This document shows positions 12,193 through 24,516 of a stretch of DNA of 64,000 nucleotides, piece after piece. The notes beneath the pieces were generated by a model, which saw only the letters and a program-made list of their open reading frames with translations, had not been told where the DNA came from and searched no databases. The position numbers and the translations under genes are program-made. Every line of letters starts with the position of its first letter. Within the stretch, counting starts at the first letter, position 1. This DNA comes from Zygaena filipendulae. Lineage: Eukaryota > Arthropoda > Insecta > Lepidoptera > Zygaenidae. The DNA lies in assembly GCA_907165275.2 (NCBI GenBank), contig OU015651.1, forward strand, positions 1,820,501-1,884,500, in the 5' to 3' direction.

Positions 12193-12725
12193 TCCATACT
12201 ATATGCGTATTTAAATGCGCATGTGAGTTTGGTTGTTGTTTGTTTGTTACACTTCCATGCCTTAACTACTCAACCATGATTGGTCCATGAGACGCATGTG
12301 CATACCCACCTAGGGGCCGCTCAAGTATTACGTAAGTAGATTTTTTGCAATTATTAACCCACCCCTCTCCCTTATCAGCAAAACTAAGCAAAGCGCATAC
12401 CTCTCGCCCCCATGACATTGGTATAAGGTCATTATTTGTAAGAATCCCCGTAAATGCATTTCGTTTTCGAGCATAGACAATGTGTGGGTTGCCATATTAA
12501 AAAAAAATGTAAATAATTACTGCTGACGTAATCACCATCTAGATCCCCCGACCCCCCATGTCATCAAAAATAAGCAAAGCAAAGACTATAGTGCTTACGT
12601 AATTCTTGTACGGCCCCCTACACGTTGTCAGGCATACAGAAAAGGACATAGGGTAGGTACTTTTATTCCGGAATTCTTGCAGGAACTCCGAAATTAATGC
12701 GGGTGAAACCGCGAGGAATAACTAG
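12193..12725 (+). mobile_element. Helitron-like repeat interrupted by a MITE
   Basis: Left part 12193-12312 and right part 12618-12725 together make a normal repeat from TCCATACTATATGCG to GAATAACTAG. The break occurs inside the conserved GCATACACGTTGTC block. Confidence 0.75.
12313..12617. mobile_element. 305-bp MITE nested in a Helitron-like repeat
   Basis: Terminal inverted repeats GGGGCCG-nn-CAAG-n-ATTACGTAAG at both ends, flanked by CTA on each side as a 3-bp target duplication. TSD length and GGGCCG ends resemble PIF/Harbinger or Zator-type elements; the superfamily is inference. Confidence 0.7.
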
Positions 12726-14269
12726 TATGATGTGTATAATTGTTTCTTGCTCGCCAATACTCAAAATAAATTTACTAAAACCTTCCGTTTCTGAGATATT
12801 AAATGTTATACGTGACACCCTTTTAAATTTCTAGACTACCTATACCTACCGTTGGTTGGATAATATCATAAAAATCTGCTATGTTGGTTCTAAAAAATAG
12901 CGTGTACTTGCCCGTTTGACATAAAAAAAACGTATCATTTTAAAATACTTTAACTGACTTTAAATGTTATGATGTAATTTTAACAATTTCCAGTTTCGGT
13001 TTTTAAAACTGGTTGTAATCGCAAGTATAAGTAGATAAATAATGACATGAGGTTTCGAATTAGTTTCGGTCGTTTATTTGGATCGTAAACTTCACACCGG
13101 CATTGATTAAAGTAATAATATAGGTAATAATTACACAGTAAACAATCTAGAACATTTACAAGCAACCTAAACGTACATTAGCATTCATTACCTTACTAAT
13201 GCATGGTTATATTATACAACTAGCCGGCTAGAGACCGGCTTACTGACTATGAGCTGTTGCTAAATTTGTACTAAAAAGCGGGCTGAAATAAATTTGAAGA
13301 ATAGTTTTTTTACTTTTTTTACAGATCTATTGTTGTCGTCTTTCCTCAAACCTCTTTCGAATAGAGTGCGAGAGAGACCTCTGTACAAATAGGTGTATTT
13401 TATTCTCAATTTCATATTCTTCTCCCTTATTTTCTTCTTTAAACTGAATCGATTCAAATATTTTTTCAAGAATAATTAAGAACTTTTATTTTATTTTTTT
13501 TAATATGAAACGTGTTATGTACTTAGGTACCTACATATATCATAACATTCAAATTCACCTTGCCTAAAGGGACTCCTTTTAATAATATATTTTAGCTTTA
13601 TTTTAGGTTAGGTTAGGTTTAGTTAGGTTAAGTTTAGTTTTAGTTTATTAACATTTAGAAGTTACTTTTTATTTATTTGTTTAGACATTATATTTTTAAT
13701 GAATTTGAATGTTATGATATACTTTTAAATTTGATATTATGTTTCTTTTTTTTAATATATTCGTTGATTTCTGAGTGCCTGATAGTTTATGAAAAACAAA
13801 ACTATAGGAGCACGGCAGATCAGCAGGAATGAATAATTTTAAAGCATTCATTCGCTCAACTAAATTTTAACAATACCGCCATGTTACCACAGCAAACTAA
13901 CATGAATAGCCAAATGACATCAGACACCGGTTTTTGAAGCCTTTTTCCGTTTAATCACGTGCCTCCAAAGATAAAGGAGTGGCTCTCGCCTGTTATGGTA
14001 TTTTGCATTTCGACGAAGCAAGTTTTGCTTTGGCGAAAATAAAACTAACTACCTACGTATTAAAATAAACCCACACACATTCAGAACGTTTTCGCTATAG
14101 ATTTAATAAAAACTATTTAGTACAGGTTTTTCTATAGATTTAATAATAGTGATTATTATTATAGGTATATCTAAACGAACTCTGCATGCTTTTTCGACAT
14201 CAAGCGATCGTAGCCTTTGAGTTACTCTATGTCAAAAAGAAATATAATATTTGACTGCTATTTTTTCTA
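12726..14269. other. AT-rich intergenic sequence
   Basis: Holds the TTAGG tract and otherwise unique AT-rich DNA. No gene seen. Confidence 0.35.
13603..13650 (+). repeat. Short TTAGG tract
   Basis: (TTAGG)3 at 13603-13617 followed by decayed units. TTAGG is the insect telomere unit; here it is only an interstitial tract. Similar short tracts are near 30208 (CCTAA sense) and 37283. Confidence 0.5.
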
Positions 14270-14529
14270 AATTCTATTTAGTCCGTCAGTAAAATAATAA
14301 AAAAAAAATAATAGACACGTATATTTTGCTTTTTCAATTTAATGAAAATTTACTTAGATAAAACGCATTCAAGTTTAGGAGTGAGGGCTCGTAACGTTAT
14401 ATACAGGTGAAAACTATACCTGCTAGTGACGTCAAGCGACATTTCGACTCAACGAAAAAAAAGAAAAAAATATTTTTTATGAATCTACAGGACGGATTAA
14501 AAACAAAAAATTAGTCAAATAGCCTATTG
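14270..14529 (-). mobile_element. CRE-bearing MITE, copy 3 (degenerate)
   Basis: Recognised by TTTAGTCCGTCAGT, GACACGTATATTTTGC and AGTCAAATAGCCTATTG; one TGACGTCA intact, the other mutated. Confidence 0.7.
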
Positions 14530-14606
14530 TATTAATTGGTTTAATTTAACCTCAATGGTTTTGCAGTGATTATGAGGTACAATAGATTCATTGGCTTATA
14601 ATTGAA

Positions 14607-15126
14607 CTAGCTGACCCCCGCGGTTTCACCTGCGGTAATTTCGGAGATTCCGCAGGAATTCCGGGATAAAAGTACCCTATGTCACTCAGAATTACTGCAG
14701 CTTTTTAAAATTGAAAGAATTTTTAACTGTCACTAAGATTACTGTAGCTTCTTATAAGTGAAAGAATTTTTAAAATCGGTTCAGTAGATCCAGAGATTAC
14801 CTACTACAATCTCACAAACTCACAAACTCCGGAGTTCCCGAGGGGATTCCGGGAAAAAAAAACTGTATGTCATTCAAGATCACTCTAGCTCTAAATGAAA
14901 GAATTTTCAAAATCGGTTCAGTATAGATCCAAAGATAGTTGTTCCCCCGTGATTTTACCCGCCAGAAATTCGGAGTTCCTGCGGGAATTCCGGAATGAAA
15001 AGTACCCTATTACACTCAGAATCACTGCAGCTGCCTGTAAGTGAAAGAATTTTCAAAATCAGTTCAGTAGATCTAGAGATTACAACGTCACAAACTCACA
15101 AACTCACAAACTTTTGTACATTAGGA
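14607..15126 (-). mobile_element. Helitron-like repeat with tandem internal units
   Basis: CTAGCTGACCCCCGCGG end on the plus strand, then three to four copies of a ~125-bp unit containing GTACCCTATGTCACTCAGAA and GAAAGAATTTT-AAAATCGG, then ATTAGGA|A. The 36076 copy has the same design in the other orientation. Confidence 0.75.
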
Positions 15127-15662
15127 AAATAATGCGTGAAATCACATTGTTCTGACAAATTACATCAACTTTACTTTATTGATTGGTAAAATTACTGTTT
15201 CATTGTGTAAATCACAATGCTGAGTCAATTTACACAAACTTTGGTTAGATTTACCTATATTTTCTTTAATTTTAATGATGATTTTCCTGAATTCTACTTA
15301 TAATCAAAGTAAAATTACATAATTGCGTACTTTTTCAGATTTTATGTAACATCAATTTCTATTTTGGCAATTTTACACATTTTTAAAGTAAAGTTACATA
15401 TTTTTTATGTATTGTCCCTGTGGAAACCCAAACCCATGTGTAAAAATACAAATATTTCTGTAATTAAACACATTTTAGTTACTATTACATAAATTTACAC
15501 TGAAATTACAAAAAAATATGAAATGTGTGAAGAAAATATGTAAAATAAACGAAAATTATGTACTTTGCCACAATTTTATTTACTTTTACATTTTTTTGGG
15601 CACTTTCTACAGGTTTATGTAAATTTTTTTCATGTAAAATTACATAATTTTTAACAGTGTAC
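15127..15662. repeat. AT-rich block with recurrent GTAAAATTACA words
   Basis: Within ~530 bp, words such as GTAAAATTACA, TTTACACAAAC and TTTTACACATTTTT recur on both strands. The right end, ATTTTTAACAGTGTACAG, looks like a transposon terminus and the left end has a weak partner. It abuts the Helitron-like repeat ending at 15126. Confidence 0.45.
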
Positions 15663-16345
15663 AGTTACAAGAACACACCGATCGGTAGTTTGGAATAACA
15701 TAATTTCAATATCTTACGTAGGCATGCAGTGGTTTAGTTTGAAAAGGGGTTAACAAATCGAAAGGCTTCAGCCTAAAAACATTCTAAGAAGGCAATAAGT
15801 TTTCGAGTTTATTTTGTTAGAATTATGACCAAAAATGTTTTAATTTAATGGGAAAAACATGAAAATTCGAATATTACGCAATGCAACGCGTTCCTGACAC
15901 GTATAGATAATGTGACGAACGCCACGCTCAAAAAGTTTCACTTTAAAATATATTTGGAAATTTGAAAAGAATATTCTCATACCTATGATAGTAAAAAAAA
16001 ACATTGATTGTTAAAAAAAAACTATCATTATGCAGTTTTAAGTAATCAGTGATACCTAGATACTACTGATATAATACGAGTATAAGGCTTGCGGCTTGGT
16101 ATCCCCTTCATGACTAACCTTGTATAACATCTGATTTGCTAACTTAATAAGCATGAGTAGGTTTTAATTTCGAAACTTTGGACCTTGTTTTATAACTGTG
16201 TATCCGATATCGGAACGCCATTGAAAAAAATACATATCTTAATATTATAATGAAGGGAAGTTAGAGTGCTTCCCGTCCGCTATCTTTATGACTAGAGTGA
16301 ATCGGTATTTCGTTACCTATCTGATGTGTCGATTTTTATTTAAAA
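15663..16345. other. AT-rich intergenic sequence
   Basis: No coding frame, repeat family or regulatory element recognised. Confidence 0.35.
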
Positions 16346-16551
16346 TAGCTGTGCCCCGCGGTTTCACCCACGATAATTTCGGAGTTCCCGCGTGAATTCC
16401 GGGATAAAAAGTACCCTATGTCCTTCTGGTGAACCCCTGAAAACGTGCATGCCAAAATTCATCCAAATCCGTTCAGCCGTTTTGCGTGATTGAGTAACAA
16501 ACATCCAAACATCCACACTTTCACATTTATAATATTAGTAGGTTTAGCTGT
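16346..16551 (-). mobile_element. Helitron-like repeat
   Basis: TAGCTGTGCCCCGCGG end, then GTACCCTATGTCCTTCTGG, AACATCCAAACATCCAC and TTATAATATTAGTAGG. A second fragment is directly abutted. Confidence 0.75.
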
Positions 16552-16553
16552 GC

Positions 16554-16830
16554 CCCGCGGTTCCACCTTTGTGGGTTTCGGAATTCTCGCAAGAACTCCA
16601 AAGTAGCGTAATTAACTTCTTTTAACATCAGCTAATTAGGAGTGAAAGTTCCGTCAAAATTGATCCAAACGTTTCGGAGATTCACCCGCGTGAGCGTCAG
16701 AATTCCTGCAGGAACTCCAAATTTCTTTCAAATTCTTCTTCCCCTAAAAAAAAAAGAATTAGCGAAATTGGTCCAGCCGATCACGTGTGATGCCGTGACC
16801 AAGGGAAATAGGGATTCATTTAATAGATTA
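16554..16830 (-). mobile_element. Helitron-like repeat, subfamily with GCCGTGACCAAGGG tail
   Basis: TAGCTGTGCCCCGCGG followed by a diverged body and the tail GATGCCGTGACCAAGGGAAA. The same body and tail flank the repeat at 5466-5905. Confidence 0.6.
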
Positions 16831-17027
16831 ACTGTAACTTATCCATATATGGTTAGATTAAAACTATAAATGAGAAGTGAATCTGACTATTGAATATAAT
16901 TAAAAGAAAATAATGGAGCGGGTCATCAGCCGAAGACTAGTTTTTTATATAGTTTTAATTTGTTAGTATATTAATATTCATTACAATTTTATTACTTTAA
17001 TTTAGTTGTTTTAATTAATAAATTAAT

Positions 17028-17236
17028 TTGTTGTTAGTTACATTTTCACGCCTTAACGGCTCAACCGATCATAATGAAATTTAGCATACACGTTGTCAGT
17101 GGAGGGTACTGTTTGTCCCGGAATTACAGCGGGAATTAAAAAAATAACGCTTATTTCTTTAGGAAATTAGGTTTTTGTAACGTGGAACTCCCGCGGGATC
17201 TCTGAAATTGATGCGGTGAAAACCTTAGGAATTAGT
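17028..17236 (+). mobile_element. Degenerate Helitron-like repeat
   Basis: TTTTCACGCCTTAACGGCTC, ATACACGTTGTCAG and two successive GGAATT/GGAACT blocks; ends GGAATTAGTCA without a clean CTAG. Confidence 0.6.
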
Positions 17237-17539
17237 CATTAATACTTTTAATAGGTAGAGGACGTCCTCGAAGCGATGGGGATGATTAATTATTTTTATG
17301 AATGTGGACGAAACGAAGGTGTCAAGGATCTCAATCGTGGCACAGCAAATGGAGTGTTTAATAAAGTAACAGGCGTGAGCGTGTTTGTCTGCGTGTAGGT
17401 TATTTAATATAGTGAAGGTATTTTAAAATTTTGCTATCTCAATAAATTAAAAATAAGGAATGAAGAAAAGTAAAATTAATTCCTAGGAAGGTGTCTGATA
17501 CAATGTATCGATATTATTATGTACAAATTGGGTATTTTT

Positions 17540-17812
17540 CGGGGTATGAAAATTAAAATTCTAATTAGACCGTCAGTTAGAAAATAAAAAAATAACAGAC
17601 CCGTATTTTTTGCTTTAGGGTAGACGTGACGTCATTATTCGGTATTAGCCCCGTGCAAACTGCATCGGGTTATGACGTCACGCGAAATTTTAACGCAATG
17701 TATCACCGATATTTTTGGATTACCTGCGTAAAAAAAGGAAAAAGATAGGTGTTCAATATTTTTGATTAATGTACACGACGGACGAAAAAAATTTAGTCAA
17801 GTAGCCAATTGA
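17540..17812 (-). mobile_element. CRE-bearing MITE, copy 4 (internal deletion)
   Basis: AATTAGACCGTCAG to TTTAGTCAAGTAGCCAATTG; shorter than the full copies but retains two TGACGTCA sites. Confidence 0.7.
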
Positions 17813-18866
17813 GTACAGTAAGCATCTAAGCTGACACAAACAATCAATCAGCAGTCCAAACAAGCAATCTTGCATAACCAAACACCGGCATCATACAAGC
17901 AGGGTGTAACTAAAGAAAATATTTAACTATCCACCAATATTTGCGCAAGATATTTGCAATCCAATCGCCACACACTAAAGTCGAATTTGTATTGCGCAAA
18001 TCATCTGTACATATCCAGATCTTGCGATTCGTCTCGTGTTAACAAAAAGTGAAAGTGGTTACGATCCAAAAAGATGAGGTCGTCCACAAATTACATCATG
18101 TGTACTGCAGCTTCAGCCAATGTTCATGTTTATCCTTTATGTGCCTTATTCTTAAACTCACAAGGGTGAATTTCGATTGCTTTAAAGTTTATTTTTACTC
18201 ATAAAACAAGTGTTCTCAAAGGGGAATTGCGTAAGAAGTCCTACTGAACTTTACATTAAGTTTGAGTGTACCATATAAGGTTGTCAGAGAAATGCTATCA
18301 CATTTTCATATGGCATTTATCATTTTGCTTTTTTCCTGTTCTTCGTCTGCGAATGCGGTTCTATAGAAGTGGTTCTCTTATCGGTTAAGTGAGGAGGAAT
18401 CATAAATGAAGGTACTTACTGAAGGCAAAGTATAACGCAATTTTATCGAATTCGCGATAATAATATGAAAGGCCTCGCTAACCTATTTTATTTGGATAAA
18501 TGTGTCCTTATTTCTTTTTATTGGCTAAATACATTTGTATGTAAGATAATAATACTTTATTCAGTAGATACAAAATATAGTATACAATACATATCATATT
18601 AAGAGTAGTAAGTTTTTACCGATAGAGGATTTCATTTAGCATAGATATGCTGTGAATAAAATAGTCAATTAAATTAGCGCTAATTCTTTGAGAATCCCCC
18701 AGAGTTCTGTCTGAAAAATCGTCGGCAACGTATTTGAAAAATAAAATAAAATATTGCTCCAACAATGCTGAAGCTGCTGCAATGCTGTAATATAACCGCA
18801 TTGCAATTATTTAACTTTTGTTACTATCATATTTCAATTTCAATCAGATAAATAGCGATTTTGAGA
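17813..18866. other. Unique intergenic sequence
   Basis: Moderate GC, no splice-consistent exon. Short frames only. Confidence 0.35.
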
Positions 18867-19198
18867 ATAATGGGCATGTTGACTAATTTTATTTTTAGTC
18901 CGTCTTGTAGATTATTAAAAAATATTGGACACGTATTTTTCCTTTTTTTACGTAATCAAAAAATAACGGCGATATATTGAGTTGAAATTTCGCGTGACGT
19001 CACTATTCTGACAGTTTGTATGGCGGTTTTTGCGGTTAGTGACGTCACGACCCCCTCACCCTAAATTTATATGCGCTTTATCTCTGTATATTTTAATTTA
19101 TTTAAAAAAGCAAAAAATACGTGTCTATTGTTTTATTATTTTCTAAAAGACGGACTAATTAGAATTTTGATTTTTCAAAGTAGTCAACATCCCTATTA
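18867..19198 (+). mobile_element. CRE-bearing MITE, copy 5
   Basis: AATGGGCATGTTGACTAAT to AGTCAACATCCCTATT, two intact TGACGTCA sites. Very similar to copy 6. Confidence 0.85.
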
Positions 19199-20939
19199 AC
19201 CATGTTTAGACAGCTTCAACTTTTGTTGTATGGTTATTTTGGTGGATTTCTAGATATTGTAGGTGTCAAAACATGCATATTGTCGTCGCAAAACCGCCAT
19301 ATCTTTGGTTGCAAATGATATAAACAAAGTCACATGATCGCCCCTCTGTTCATAAGCTTATAGCAATAATGCCTAATGTCGAATAAAACATTGTCATATT
19401 ACACGCGAATGCTTCTGGCTTTATATCTACGACAAATAAATAAATTCATTGTTGAAATACCAGCCAATTCTGCTTGCGAATTAATAAAGCAACAAACTTT
19501 TTGTCAGAGCTTGTTATATGTCGTTTTTGTATTCGTCTTGTATTACAAATGGTCACAGATTACCGGCCATTTTGCATTTCAAATAACCAGTGGGCGAGTC
19601 ATTGGTATCGGAATGCTCCTACGCAAGCGGCATAACATAAGCTAGTCGTTTCATTGTTCTTGTAAACTCAACTCGATTTGCCAATCGGCGAGGCGTGCTG
19701 ACGCTTACCGGACTCTTAAGTCAGTAGACTTTACTGACTAAGCCTAGTTCCATAAATATCTGCTCTCCATTTGAGGATTGCTATTATTTATTTTATATAT
19801 CTTAACGATAGTAATAATAATAATAATAATAAAGTTTATTTCGACACAAACTATAAAACTAACAAACTAAAAAATAAACTAGTTGTAATCCAACGGCAAA
19901 ATACCTATTATAAACTCTTCTGCAGATTCTGTTTCACTTTGAATTCTGGGATTCCCCCCCCATTTTACGGAGGTTAAAGTATCCTATGTGTTAATCCCGA
20001 AAATTTTCTATTTTTGTGCCAAATCTCATACAAACTTGGCAACAAATACTGGCTTGTAACAAAAGATAAAATGGATAGAATACCACAGATGAATGGAATT
20101 ATGTATAGGGCTAAGAAATAAAGCTTTTAAATAAAACAAGTTCCATGACTTTTATGCCATTTTTTTTTACTTTTTTAATTATAATATGTGGAAAAATAAT
20201 GTAGATGCATTATATTATAATTAAGAAATTATTATTCATGAATACGATGTTGCAGATATAAATTTGACTCGATCGCTTAAACTTTCAAAATTACTTAAAG
20301 CAATCCAACCCACTTAGCGTTGAGAACGCTCAAAATGGTCACATACAGTAGAGCCTTGTCCGTCTGTTATATTGTTGTTTGTATGTAGAGTCGATACATT
20401 CCATTAGCTTCGTGTCTTAGGGTCCTTTTACAGTAGGTGGTTTAAATGTCAGTGTAAAATGATTGGTACAGGTTCATGGAACAAAATTATTTTAAGATTG
20501 CTTAATTTTATTACATGTCTGAAAAAAATATTTGTCAGTTGTAAATTCTATAGTTTTTGTTTTTTTTTCTTGGACACATGAAATTGAGTTTTTTGCTATT
20601 TTGATGATATTTTAAGGATTAAAAAATGATGTCACTGCAGTATATTATCTAATTATTTTAACTATGCTCTGCCTATGCTCTTCTCCTAATAAATATAATA
20701 TGAAACTTTTAGAAAAATTTTTGCAAATGATACTGAAAATATTGCAAAAAAATGGCGCAGTTTATAAAAATAAAGCGGACACAGTCAAATGCGGATACTG
20801 TGTTTTTATACTTATTATTACAGAAATAAGACCCTTCACTTCTTGATTATGGATCTTCATTGAATCTTTTAAATGATAATAATTATGTAGCGCCGACAGT
20901 ACATTTTTATCTAACGATGTGAATACATGGAAGGATCAC
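19199..20939. other. AT-rich intergenic sequence with (AAT)n microsatellite
   Basis: A trinucleotide tract lies near 19,810-19,832. An 89-codon frame at 19376-19645 has no family resemblance or splice context. Confidence 0.35.
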
Positions 20940-21145
20940 CTGCGGGGTAAGCCAAGTTGATATTCTACAATCGTTAACGCATATAAAACTAGAATAGAAA
21001 ACTTTGGTCAGCCAATCAAAAGTATAGTTTCACGTGACCACTTGAAAACTAGTTTTGATTGGCTGAACAAGTGACATGACGATTCGTTACTTATGTTTTC
21101 TATGCGTCAACGATTGTAAAATATCAACTTGGCTAACCCTGCTGG
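20940..21145. mobile_element. Foldback MITE
   Basis: Arms of about 50 bp share GCCAAGTTGATATT, TACAATCGTT and ACGCATA; a second inner pair shares CAGCCAATCAAAA. The whole 206 bp can fold into one stem. Confidence 0.75.
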
Positions 21146-21411
21146 TTTTTTTTACGTAATCTCGTAACACTGGTTTTATCCGGACCGAAAATTGTGTGTA
21201 ATATGAAACCGCCTTACTGCGGCACCATTATTTGTCGAACTGATGTTAATTAAATGAACGGTAAGTGCTGAATGAATAGTGTATACAGGGTAGTCAAGAG
21301 GTCGAACGTGGTCGATCCGTCGCAAGTGAAGACGATTTAGGCAGCTCGCAAGAGCTTTTTAATTTTCAGTGATTTATCTCTTACCTAATATTTTTATTGT
21401 CAATGTTTATT

Positions 21412-21531
21412 TTGTTCATTTTACGCTTTCACGCCTTTGGAATTTTGCACACACATTGTCAGGAGTACAGAAAAACTTTGAACTCGCGGGAACTTTAAAA
21501 TTAATGCGTGCAAAACCGCGGGAACAGCTAG
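21412..21531 (+). mobile_element. Truncated Helitron-like repeat
   Basis: TTACGCTTTCACGCCTTTGG to CGCGGGAACAGCTAG. It abuts a CRE-bearing MITE that starts at 21539. Confidence 0.65.
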
Positions 21532-21538
21532 ACTTTTA

Positions 21539-21870
21539 ATAATGGGCATGTTGACTAATTTTTATTTTTTAGTCCGTCTTGTAGATTATTAAAAAATATT
21601 GGACACGTATTTTTTCTTTTTTTACGTAATCAAAAAATAACGGCGATATATTGAGTTGAAATTTCGCGTGACGTCACTATTCTGACAGTTTGTATGGCGG
21701 TTTTGCGGTTAGTGACGTCACGACCTCCTCATCCTAAACTTTAATGCCCTTTATCTCTGTATATTTTAATTTATTTAAAAAAGCAAAAAATACGTGTCTA
21801 TTGTTTTTTTATTTTATAACTGACGGACTAATTAGAATTTTGATTTTCAATAGTAGTCAACATCCCTATT
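21539..21870 (+). mobile_element. CRE-bearing MITE, copy 6
   Basis: AATGGGCATGTTGACTAAT to AGTCAACATCCCTATT, two intact TGACGTCA sites. Confidence 0.85.
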
Positions 21871-22022
21871 CAGTAATTAAATTTTAGCAACCCCTGCGGA
21901 TACTTAATTACTTATACTAATGTTAAAATAATGTAGTACTGTTAAAATATAATCAGTGCCAATGTACAGTACCAGTGCCACTCGTATTTTTAGTATAAGT
22001 GCCTCCAGCACGATTATACAAA

Positions 22023-22250
22023 TCCTTATCCTTATAAATGCGAAAGTGTGTATGTTTGTTACGCTTTCACACCTAAACGGCTTGACCGATCATCATGAAA
22101 TTTTGCATACACGTTTTCAAGGGTACAGAGAAGGACATAGGGTACTTTTTATCTCAGAATTCCCATGGGAACTCCGAACCTGTCAGGGGTAAGTACAGAA
22201 AAGGTAATAAGGGTAGTTTTATTTTGAAATTTCCGCGGGATCTTAAAAAA
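22023..22250 (+). mobile_element. Helitron-like repeat, 3' end rearranged
   Basis: A|TCCTTATCCTTATAAATGCG start, TTTTGCATACACGTTTTCAA, then a second partial 3' block without CTAG. Confidence 0.65.
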
Positions 22251-22487
22251 TTAGTTATAAATACAAGCAATAGCTACATTTATTATGAGCAAGTACAAGT
22301 CTCTATGTTAATAATTTTTGTGAGGAAAACTTCTATTGAATAGAAGCGATTCTAGAGATAGAAGTGCGTCTATGTGTGTCAAGACCGCGATACACACAGC
22401 TGTTAAAACACATAACAGCACCATTAGATGCTCTCGATTATAACTGAATACAATAAGTTTTGTCACATTATTTTTGTATTATTATCA

Positions 22488-22690
22488 CTAGTCGATCTCC
22501 CGCGTTCTCACTTGTTTAACTTCGGAGTTCCCGTGGGAATTCCGGGATGAAGAGTACCCTATGTCACTATGGAACACTGTTGCTTCCAATAAGTGATAGA
22601 ATATAGGTACAAAAAAGGTTCAGTAGTTTTTTTAGTTTTTGATTACAAACAGAAAACATACAGAAAATCAAATCTTCTCTCTTTGTTATA
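22488..22690 (-). mobile_element. Degenerate Helitron-like repeat
   Basis: CTAGTCGATCTCCCGCG and GAGTTCCCGTGGGAATTCCG, then GAGTACCCTATGTCACTATG. Confidence 0.6.
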
Positions 22691-22856
22691 TCAGTATGGA
22701 TAATAAAACAGTCAGGATACATATAATATTGTATAAATATATGCAAACGGAATCAATTCGATAGTAGCCTAGACCACATACCAAATTGTTATGAGTGGAA
22801 CCTTGCGCGCAGTGAAAGGTTGTGCACGCGCAAGGCGCCTGTCTACATCCTTGCAA

Positions 22857-22893
22857 TATAAAATGAGCAAGTGTTCGAACTACATTATTCAGT
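22857..22893 (+). promoter_or_regulatory. Candidate TATA/initiator core promoter
   Basis: TATAAAA at 22857-22863 is followed by an arthropod-type initiator TCAGT at 22889-22893, with 34 nt from the first T to the initiator A, slightly longer than usual. It lies in a short repeat-free stretch (22,700-22,918) about 2.1 kb upstream of the gene 1 start codon. This could be the gene 1 promoter if a 5' UTR exon splices to 24953. No donor was identified, so this is weak. Confidence 0.2.
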
Positions 22894-22918
22894 TATAAAT
22901 AAAGGAACATAATAAAAA

Positions 22919-23207
22919 AGCTATTCCCCTCGATTTTAACCGCTCTAATTTCGGAGATCCTGCGGGAATAATTTTATTTTTTCTCTACCTACCCTTGACA
23001 ACGTGTAGGTAGTATGCAAAATTAAATGTAGTTTCTTCGCGTTAATCGGAGTTCCCGTGGGAATTCCGGAACGAAAAGTAGCCTATGTCCTTCTCTGTAC
23101 CCGTGATAACGTGTATGCAAAATTTCGCGGTGATCGGTTCAGCCGTTTAGCCGTGGAAGCGTAACAAACAAACAAACTCACTTTCGCATTTATAATATTA
23201 GTAAGGA
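22919..23207 (-). mobile_element. Helitron-like repeat with internal partial duplication
   Basis: Two GAGATCC/GAGTTCC blocks in tandem, then GTCCTTCTCTGTACCC, GAAGCGTAACAAACAAACA and TTTATAATATTAGTAAGGA|T. Confidence 0.7.
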
Positions 23208-23544
23208 TTATTATGGTATACGAGAGACAGTACCAATTACAGTATTTTTAGAAACGTATAAATCGGAAGTGAAATCAGACGATTCATTATTTTAAATCAT
23301 CCTCAGGTATAAAATCACAATACACAAAATGCATTAAAAAAATAAGAAATATGTTTATGTAGGAAGATCAAACTGTAAAATTACGCCATAAAACATCTAG
23401 ACATATAAATAAAATTGAAGTGTCTGTTTGTGATTCAAAATTAACTGCTTTTCACTAAATGTGTATGAAATTATATACTTGTACCTCTACGGTAGGTACT
23501 AAAATTAAAAAAAACATTTTTTTCTCTCTGTCTCTCTTCTGTTT

Positions 23545-23690
23545 GTTCCGGGTAATCTCTGATTTTAACGGGACTTTCAATGGCAGATAGCTCATGTTAT
23601 AAGGAGTAACTTAGGCTAATTTTTATCCCGGATTTCCTGCAGGATCTCTGAAATTAACGCGGTTGAAACTGCGGGGCACAGCTGGTTCTT
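23545..23690 (+). mobile_element. Degenerate Helitron-like repeat
   Basis: TTTTTATCCCGGATTTCCTG, AATTAACGCGGTTGAAAC and GGGGCACAGCTGG; the CTAG end is mutated. Confidence 0.55.
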
Positions 23691-24116
23691 TATTAAGAAA
23701 GAAATATACCGCCCGTTTCGTAATTGAGTTGTATAAGTTTATGACTCTATCAAACGTGTGCAATTTAAACTGCATTTAAAAATATCATGGGAGGACAAGA
23801 TATATTATTAGTACTTTATTGTTAAAAGAACTGAAATGAAACTGTTGTATCTGTGATGTTGGAAGTACACATCGAGCCAAGCCAATCCTTAACAAAACTC
23901 GTTTGAAGTTAACAAAAAAAATTAACTAAAAACTGCCGGGAACAGCTAGTAAGATAATAAAATTGCAGTACAATATAATAATAATAATAAATAATAATAA
24001 TAATCCACTTCACAACACACAGATCTACTTGATCCCACACTAAGCTATAAGCTTGTGTCGTGGATACCAAGCAAACGTACCGTGGTATATACTACACATA
24101 TTATTACATATATATT

Positions 24117-24119
<3 letters not shown>

Positions 24120-24152
<33 letters not shown>

Positions 24153-24283
24153 CACACACCCAGACTGGAAAATGGAACCCTGTGTTCATCACACAAAATC
24201 CACCCCCACCGGGAATCGAACCCGGAACCTCTTGATTAGCGGGCAGGCATGGTGACCATTGCGCCAATCAGGTCGTTAATAAA
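24120..24283 (-). mobile_element. tRNA-derived SINE with (TA)n tail
   Basis: On the minus strand: A-box TTGGCGCAATGGTCACC, B-box GGGTTCGATTCCCGG, a body through GTGTGATGAACACAGGG, and a (TA)n run at the 3' end (24121-24150). The mutated, unfoldable head argues against a functional tRNA gene. Confidence 0.7.
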
Positions 24284-24516
24284 TAATATAAAATTATTTG
24301 TTGAAATAAATTTATAGTTACTTCACCAGAAATGAAAGTAACTAGTTACAGTGAAACCCAACTCCTTGCCTAGTGTATAAGTTACTCGTGCTATGAGAAA
24401 TCTTCTATTTCTCAGTAAAAAGTTGCACAGACATTGTGAAACCGTTGCATACTATGTATCACATAAACAGTTAAGCTTTCCATGTGAAACATAAAATCAT
24501 CCTTAGGTACTTTGTA

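Noticed and set aside
13603..13650. Telomere or subtelomere
   Set aside because: Only three intact TTAGG units within ordinary sequence; short tracts also occur at about 30,208 and 37,283.
24180..24283. tRNA gene on the minus strand
   Set aside because: A and B boxes are present, but the sequence does not fold as a full tRNA and continues into a SINE body with a (TA)n tail.
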